Source of the DNA: Acidobacteriota bacterium
GTDB lineage: Bacteria; Acidobacteriota; Terriglobia; Acidiferrales; UBA7541
Assembly: GCA_003224075.1 (NCBI GenBank)
Contig: QHYF01000066.1
Location: 1-7,730, forward strand
Reading direction: 5' to 3'
Length of the DNA: 7,730 nucleotides
In this document: in pieces, positions 4,940 to 7,730 of the stretch
Numbering within the stretch: position 1 is the first letter of the stretch
Layout of the letters: each line of letters starts with the position of its first letter
Program-made: the position numbers and the translations under genes
The notes under the pieces: model-generated
The model's input: only the letters and a program-made list of their open reading frames with translations
Databases searched by the model: none
Told to the model about the DNA's origin: nothing

Positions 4940-6625
4940 CTACAGATTATTCTTTTTCATTTCGGAAACCGCAAAATCGCAGGCGCGTGCGGTAAGCGCC
5001 ATGTAAGTAAGAGACGGATTGACGCAGGAAGAAGAGGTCATGCAAGCGCCGTCGGTCATGAAAAGATTCTTTGCGTCGTGGGCCTGATTGTGTTCGTTGA
5101 GCACGGAAGATTTTGGATCGCGGCCCATGCGCGCGGTGCCCATTTCGTGGATCGCCAGCCCCGGCGGAGTGATCTCCTGGAACACGTAAATGTCCTTGGC
5201 GCCCGCGGTGGCGAGCATTTCCGCGGCTTGAACGGCGATGTCCCTGGACATGGCGCGCTCGTTTTCGCTCCAGTCACAGTGAATTTTCAGCGTGGGAATA
5301 CCCCAGGCATCGAGCTTGTCCTTGTCGATTTCGACATAGTTGCCGTGATTTGGCAAGCATTCGCCAAAGCCGCCCATTCCCATACGCCAGGGGCCGGGCA
5401 TCTTCAAAGCGTTCTTGAATTCCGCGCCGAGGCCAGTCATCCACATGCCGCGGGACCAGCCGTCGCGGCTGCCGCCACCCTGATAGCCGTAGCCGCGAAG
5501 GAAGTCTTTGTGTTTGGATTTGACGTTGCGGAAACGCGGGATGTAGATGCCATTGGGGCGGTTGCCGAAAGGCATTTTGTCCTCATGGCCGGGCATCGTG
5601 CCGCTCGCGCCGCTGCCCATGTGGTGATCCATGAGATTGTGGCCGAGCTCACCGCTCGAGTTGGCAAGTCCAGAAGGGAATTCCGGGGTCGCGGAATTGA
5701 GAAGAATGCGGCTGGACTCGAGAGTGGAAGCGCAAAGGAAAAAGAGGCGGCCCTTGAATTCGAGGGCGTTTTTGGATTGCGCATCAATGACGCGAACGCC
5801 GCTGACGCGGCGAGTCTTGGGATCGAAAACGAGACTGTGAACGACACTGTAAGGACGAATGGTGAGGCGGCCGGTTTTTTGCGCGGCGGGAAGCGTTGAG
5901 TTCAAGCTGCTGAAATAGGACTGCGTGATGCAGCCACGGTGACACACGCCGCAGTAGTGGCAGGCGGCGCGGCCCTTGTGGACCTGGGTAAGCACGGCGG
6001 ACCGGCCGATGGTCAAGATGCGGTCGTCGAAATTCTTGGCGATGGCGTCGCGGAGGTCGAGTTCGACGCAAGTCATTTCCATGGGCGGGAGAAATTTTCC
6101 GTCGGGAAGCTGGGGCAAGCGTTCGGCCTGGCCGCTGATGCCGGCAAATTCCTCGACGTAGTCGTACCAAGGCGCGATGTCCGCATAGCGGATGGGCCAA
6201 TCCACGCCGATGCTCTCTTTCAAGTTGGCTTCAAAGTCGAGATCGCTCCAGCGATAGCTTTGGCGTCCCCAAGTGATGGATTTTCCGCCGACCTGGCGGC
6301 CGCGAATCCAGGAAAAATGCTTTCCGGGATCGAAAGAGTAGGGATTGTCCGCATCGCTGACGAAGAACTGGTGGGAGTATTCATCGCAGGCGTAATAACA
6401 TTCGCGCTGAACGCGCTGGGTGCGCTCGCGCTCGGCGCGATTGTCCCAGCCGCGGTATTTGAGCTCCCAGACGGGAACATGCTCGACATAATCACGCTCC
6501 GGAACGATGCTGCGTCCCGCTTCGAGGACGAGAGTGTTCAGGCCTTTTTCGGTGAGTTCTTTCGCCGCCCAGCCGCCGGTGATGCCTGAGCCAACAATGA
6601 CCGCGTCAAAGGTATTGGCTGCCAT
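4940..6625 (-). CDS. GMC-family FAD dehydrogenase, catalytic subunit (first copy)
   Basis: This 561-residue protein is a paralogue of the downstream GMC protein but clearly diverged. It has GSGITGG (12-18) with E35, VGGKSITWG (112-120), the cysteine group C222, C225, C228, C232 (CHYCGVCHRGC) expected to hold an Fe-S cluster, and HEMGTARMG (493-501) with candidate catalytic H493 and N536. Its region 64-100 carries an extra Arg/Tyr-rich stretch absent from the second copy, which may shape a different substrate pocket. The frame is open to 6670, but the ATG at 6625 is preferred: AGGA at 6637-6634 is 8 nt upstream, the Rossmann strand begins directly after it, and the extension MCSGARREK lacks domain features. 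The Shine-Dalgarno overlaps the stop codon of the small-subunit gene upstream, which indicates translational coupling. No signal peptide. Confidence 0.9.
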   Translation of the reverse strand: MAANTFDAVIVGSGITGGWAAKELTEKGLNTLVLEAGRSIVPERDYVEHVPVWELKYRGWDNRAERERTQRVQRECYYACDEYSHQFFVSDADNPYSFDPGKHFSWIRGRQVGGKSITWGRQSYRWSDLDFEANLKESIGVDWPIRYADIAPWYDYVEEFAGISGQAERLPQLPDGKFLPPMEMTCVELDLRDAIAKNFDDRILTIGRSAVLTQVHKGRAACHYCGVCHRGCITQSYFSSLNSTLPAAQKTGRLTIRPYSVVHSLVFDPKTRRVSGVRVIDAQSKNALEFKGRLFFLCASTLESSRILLNSATPEFPSGLANSSGELGHNLMDHHMGSGASGTMPGHEDKMPFGNRPNGIYIPRFRNVKSKHKDFLRGYGYQGGGSRDGWSRGMWMTGLGAEFKNALKMPGPWRMGMGGFGECLPNHGNYVEIDKDKLDAWGIPTLKIHCDWSENERAMSRDIAVQAAEMLATAGAKDIYVFQEITPPGLAIHEMGTARMGRDPKSSVLNEHNQAHDAKNLFMTDGACMTSSSCVNPSLTYMALTARACDFAVSEMKKNNL

Positions 6626-6636
6626 TCGAATCTTCC

Positions 6637-7236
6637 TTATGCCTTTCTCCCGGCGGGCACCGGAACACAACCATGATGAGCCCCGGGAATGATCTGGAGA
6701 TTCAATTCCTGGGTGAAACCGATTTCGGAAGTGTAGTAGCCGTGGAGAGTAATTCCCTTGAAGACCTCCCAGAAATCACCTTCGAGCTGCTTGTCTCTCT
6801 CCTCAGGGACAGTGTTGCCGTGGCGCGTGGGGCGATTGCGGCGGGCACTCATCGAGGCATCGTCCATGGCGCGGAGAAGGGTGAGCTGCTGCGCGGGAGA
6901 AGCGGCGGCAAAATCTTTCGCGAAAAGATCGTTGCTTTGCTTGTCGACATCGGCGAGGCCATTGAGAAAGTTTTCGCGCTCGCTGCCGGTGGCCCATTCG
7001 GTGAGGATGACGTCAATAAATTCATTCACACGCGCGGCTTTGGCGCCGGGGGTGTCCGTGGCGGGAATGATCTGATCGATCATGGCGACGACAGTGTCGT
7101 TCTGATGAGCGTTCAGAGTGTGGAGCGTGTATCCGGAAGCGGGGTGCGCTCCCTGGAAAAAGGCGAAAAGATCCGGTGTAAACGCCGGCAAAACGCCACC
7201 GGCCAGGAGCAATTTCAAAGCATCACGCCGTTGCAT
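6637..7236 (-). CDS. Gluconate 2-dehydrogenase subunit 3-like protein with Tat signal (first copy)
   Basis: This 199-residue protein is the small partner of the GMC protein that follows it. The start MQRRDALKLLLAGGVLPAF (1-19) is a compact twin-arginine signal. The mature part has the family block IDQIIPATDTPGAKAARVNE (53-72), with FIDVILTEW directly after it, and near the C-terminus HGYYTSEIG (165-173), followed by a PGAHHGC ending (184-190). The conserved pieces match those of the second copy, but the remainder is diverged. Its role is inferred as folding partner and Tat escort for the catalytic subunit. The ATG at 7236 has GGGAGG 4 nt upstream and lies within the last codons of the isomerase-like gene (14-nt overlap); its stop is 11 nt before the next gene's start. 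This tight spacing supports one transcript. Confidence 0.87.
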   Translation of the reverse strand: MQRRDALKLLLAGGVLPAFTPDLFAFFQGAHPASGYTLHTLNAHQNDTVVAMIDQIIPATDTPGAKAARVNEFIDVILTEWATGSERENFLNGLADVDKQSNDLFAKDFAAASPAQQLTLLRAMDDASMSARRNRPTRHGNTVPEERDKQLEGDFWEVFKGITLHGYYTSEIGFTQELNLQIIPGAHHGCVPVPAGRKA

Positions 7237-7730
7237 GAATCCTCCCTGGGCTAATTGTATTGATGGATGATTTTCGCTCGGGGCGGCCGGATTTCAAAGC
7301 CATCTCGCGGGCGGCGCGAAGAGCGGAGGCCGGTTCGCCCTTGGGCACAAATTCCATGGCGACAAAGCGGGAATACCCGAGATCGCCGAGTTTGCGAAAG
7401 ATATTGGAATAATTGATTTCGCCAGTCCCGGGCTCGTGACGTCCAGGCACGTCCGCGACATGGACCAGGCCGACGAGATCGATGTTCTTTTCGAGCTTGG
7501 CGATCAAATTGCCTTCAGCGATCTGTTCATGAAAAAAGTCATAGAGGAACTTGACGTGCGGATTGGCGACGGCACGAACAATTTCAAAACCTTCCGCCGA
7601 AGAAGTGAGGAAGTACTTGGGGTTCTCTTCGGGATCGATGTTCTCAATGAGGAGCTCGATGTTGTTCTGCGCGGCGATTTCCCCGCCGCGCTTCAGGGTT
7701 TCGATACAGTTGGCGCGCATTTGCTCGGGA
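7223..7730 (-). CDS. Hydroxypyruvate isomerase-like TIM-barrel protein (5' end outside window)
   Basis: The C-terminal 168 or so residues are visible; the frame is open to the window edge, so the true start lies beyond 7730. They match the xylose-isomerase-like TIM-barrel superfamily, hydroxypyruvate isomerase (Hyi) branch. Numbered from the Met at 7720, LLIENID gives metal ligand E26, YDFFH gives D61, and VHVADVPGRHEPGTGEINY (86-104) is the signature Hyi segment with H87; AMEF supplies E123. Hyi interconverts hydroxypyruvate and tartronate semialdehyde, but relatives act on other keto sugars, so the exact substrate is open. The last 20 residues (RPERKSSINTISPGRIHATA) are a non-conserved tail reaching into the next gene. 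Cytoplasmic. Its position at the head of the dehydrogenase genes suggests it handles an oxidised sugar product. Confidence 0.82.
   Translation of the reverse strand, partial: PEQMRANCIETLKRGGEIAAQNNIELLIENIDPEENPKYFLTSSAEGFEIVRAVANPHVKFLYDFFHEQIAEGNLIAKLEKNIDLVGLVHVADVPGRHEPGTGEINYSNIFRKLGDLGYSRFVAMEFVPKGEPASALRAAREMALKSGRPERKSSINTISPGRIHATA

Noticed and set aside
5078..5899. 273-codon plus-strand ORF opposite the first GMC gene
   Set aside because: It is a shadow of the GMC gene with biased composition and no recognisable domain.
5939..7254. Plus-strand ORFs of 216 and 193 codons
   Set aside because: Both are antisense to the first GMC gene and its small subunit, with E/G/V-rich mirror composition.
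1..7730. CRISPR array, tRNA, rRNA or insertion sequence
   Set aside because: I saw no regularly spaced repeats, cloverleaf or rRNA-like sequence, and no transposase-like protein.

Overview
The window is GC-rich chromosomal DNA with bacterial ribosome-binding sites, tight gene packing on the minus strand, and protein families (paired GMC oxidoreductases with gluconate 2-dehydrogenase subunit 3-like partners, a membrane GGDEF protein, DUF4440/NTF2-like proteins) that I associate with Acidobacteriota. That assignment is inference from style and gene content; no marker gene is present.

Left part (1-797). A short stretch at 56-160 reads like the start of a formylglycine-generating-enzyme/sulfatase-modifying (FGE) domain protein. 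The similarity stops abruptly and is followed by a cluster of GC-rich hairpins (169-249), two of which are perfect 17-nt stem-loops that abut each other. Directly after comes a small NTF2/SnoaL-like gene (276-683). Its 3' part carries one copy of an imperfect direct repeat; a second copy straddles its stop codon.

Middle part (798-2582). A minus-strand membrane diguanylate cyclase with intact catalytic and inhibitory sites and an added C-terminal zinc ribbon is divergent from a small membrane-anchored protein of unknown function (2113-2520). They share an AT-richer intergenic region of about 270 bp that contains a -10-like box and a perfect Shine-Dalgarno/GTG pair in front of a short overlapping ORF. 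The unknown gene converges on the operon to its right, and two nearly identical tandem palindromes fill the gap.

Right part (2583-7730). Five minus-strand genes form a compact gene set, transcribed from right to left: a hydroxypyruvate isomerase-like TIM-barrel protein (cut by the window edge), a Tat-signal gluconate 2-dehydrogenase subunit 3-like protein, a GMC flavoprotein, a second GMC flavoprotein, and a second Tat-signal subunit 3-like protein. The order is small-large-large-small, so two dehydrogenase modules lie back to back in mirrored order on the same strand. The most likely picture is two exported FAD and Fe-S sugar or polyol dehydrogenases, each folded in the cytoplasm and carried out by the Tat signal of its small subunit, with the isomerase handling a keto or aldehyde sugar product inside the cell. 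A terminator-like hairpin plus T-tract between the second large subunit and the last small subunit suggests uneven or separate expression of that last gene. The substrate and the electron acceptor cannot be read from this window, and no cytochrome c gene is present.
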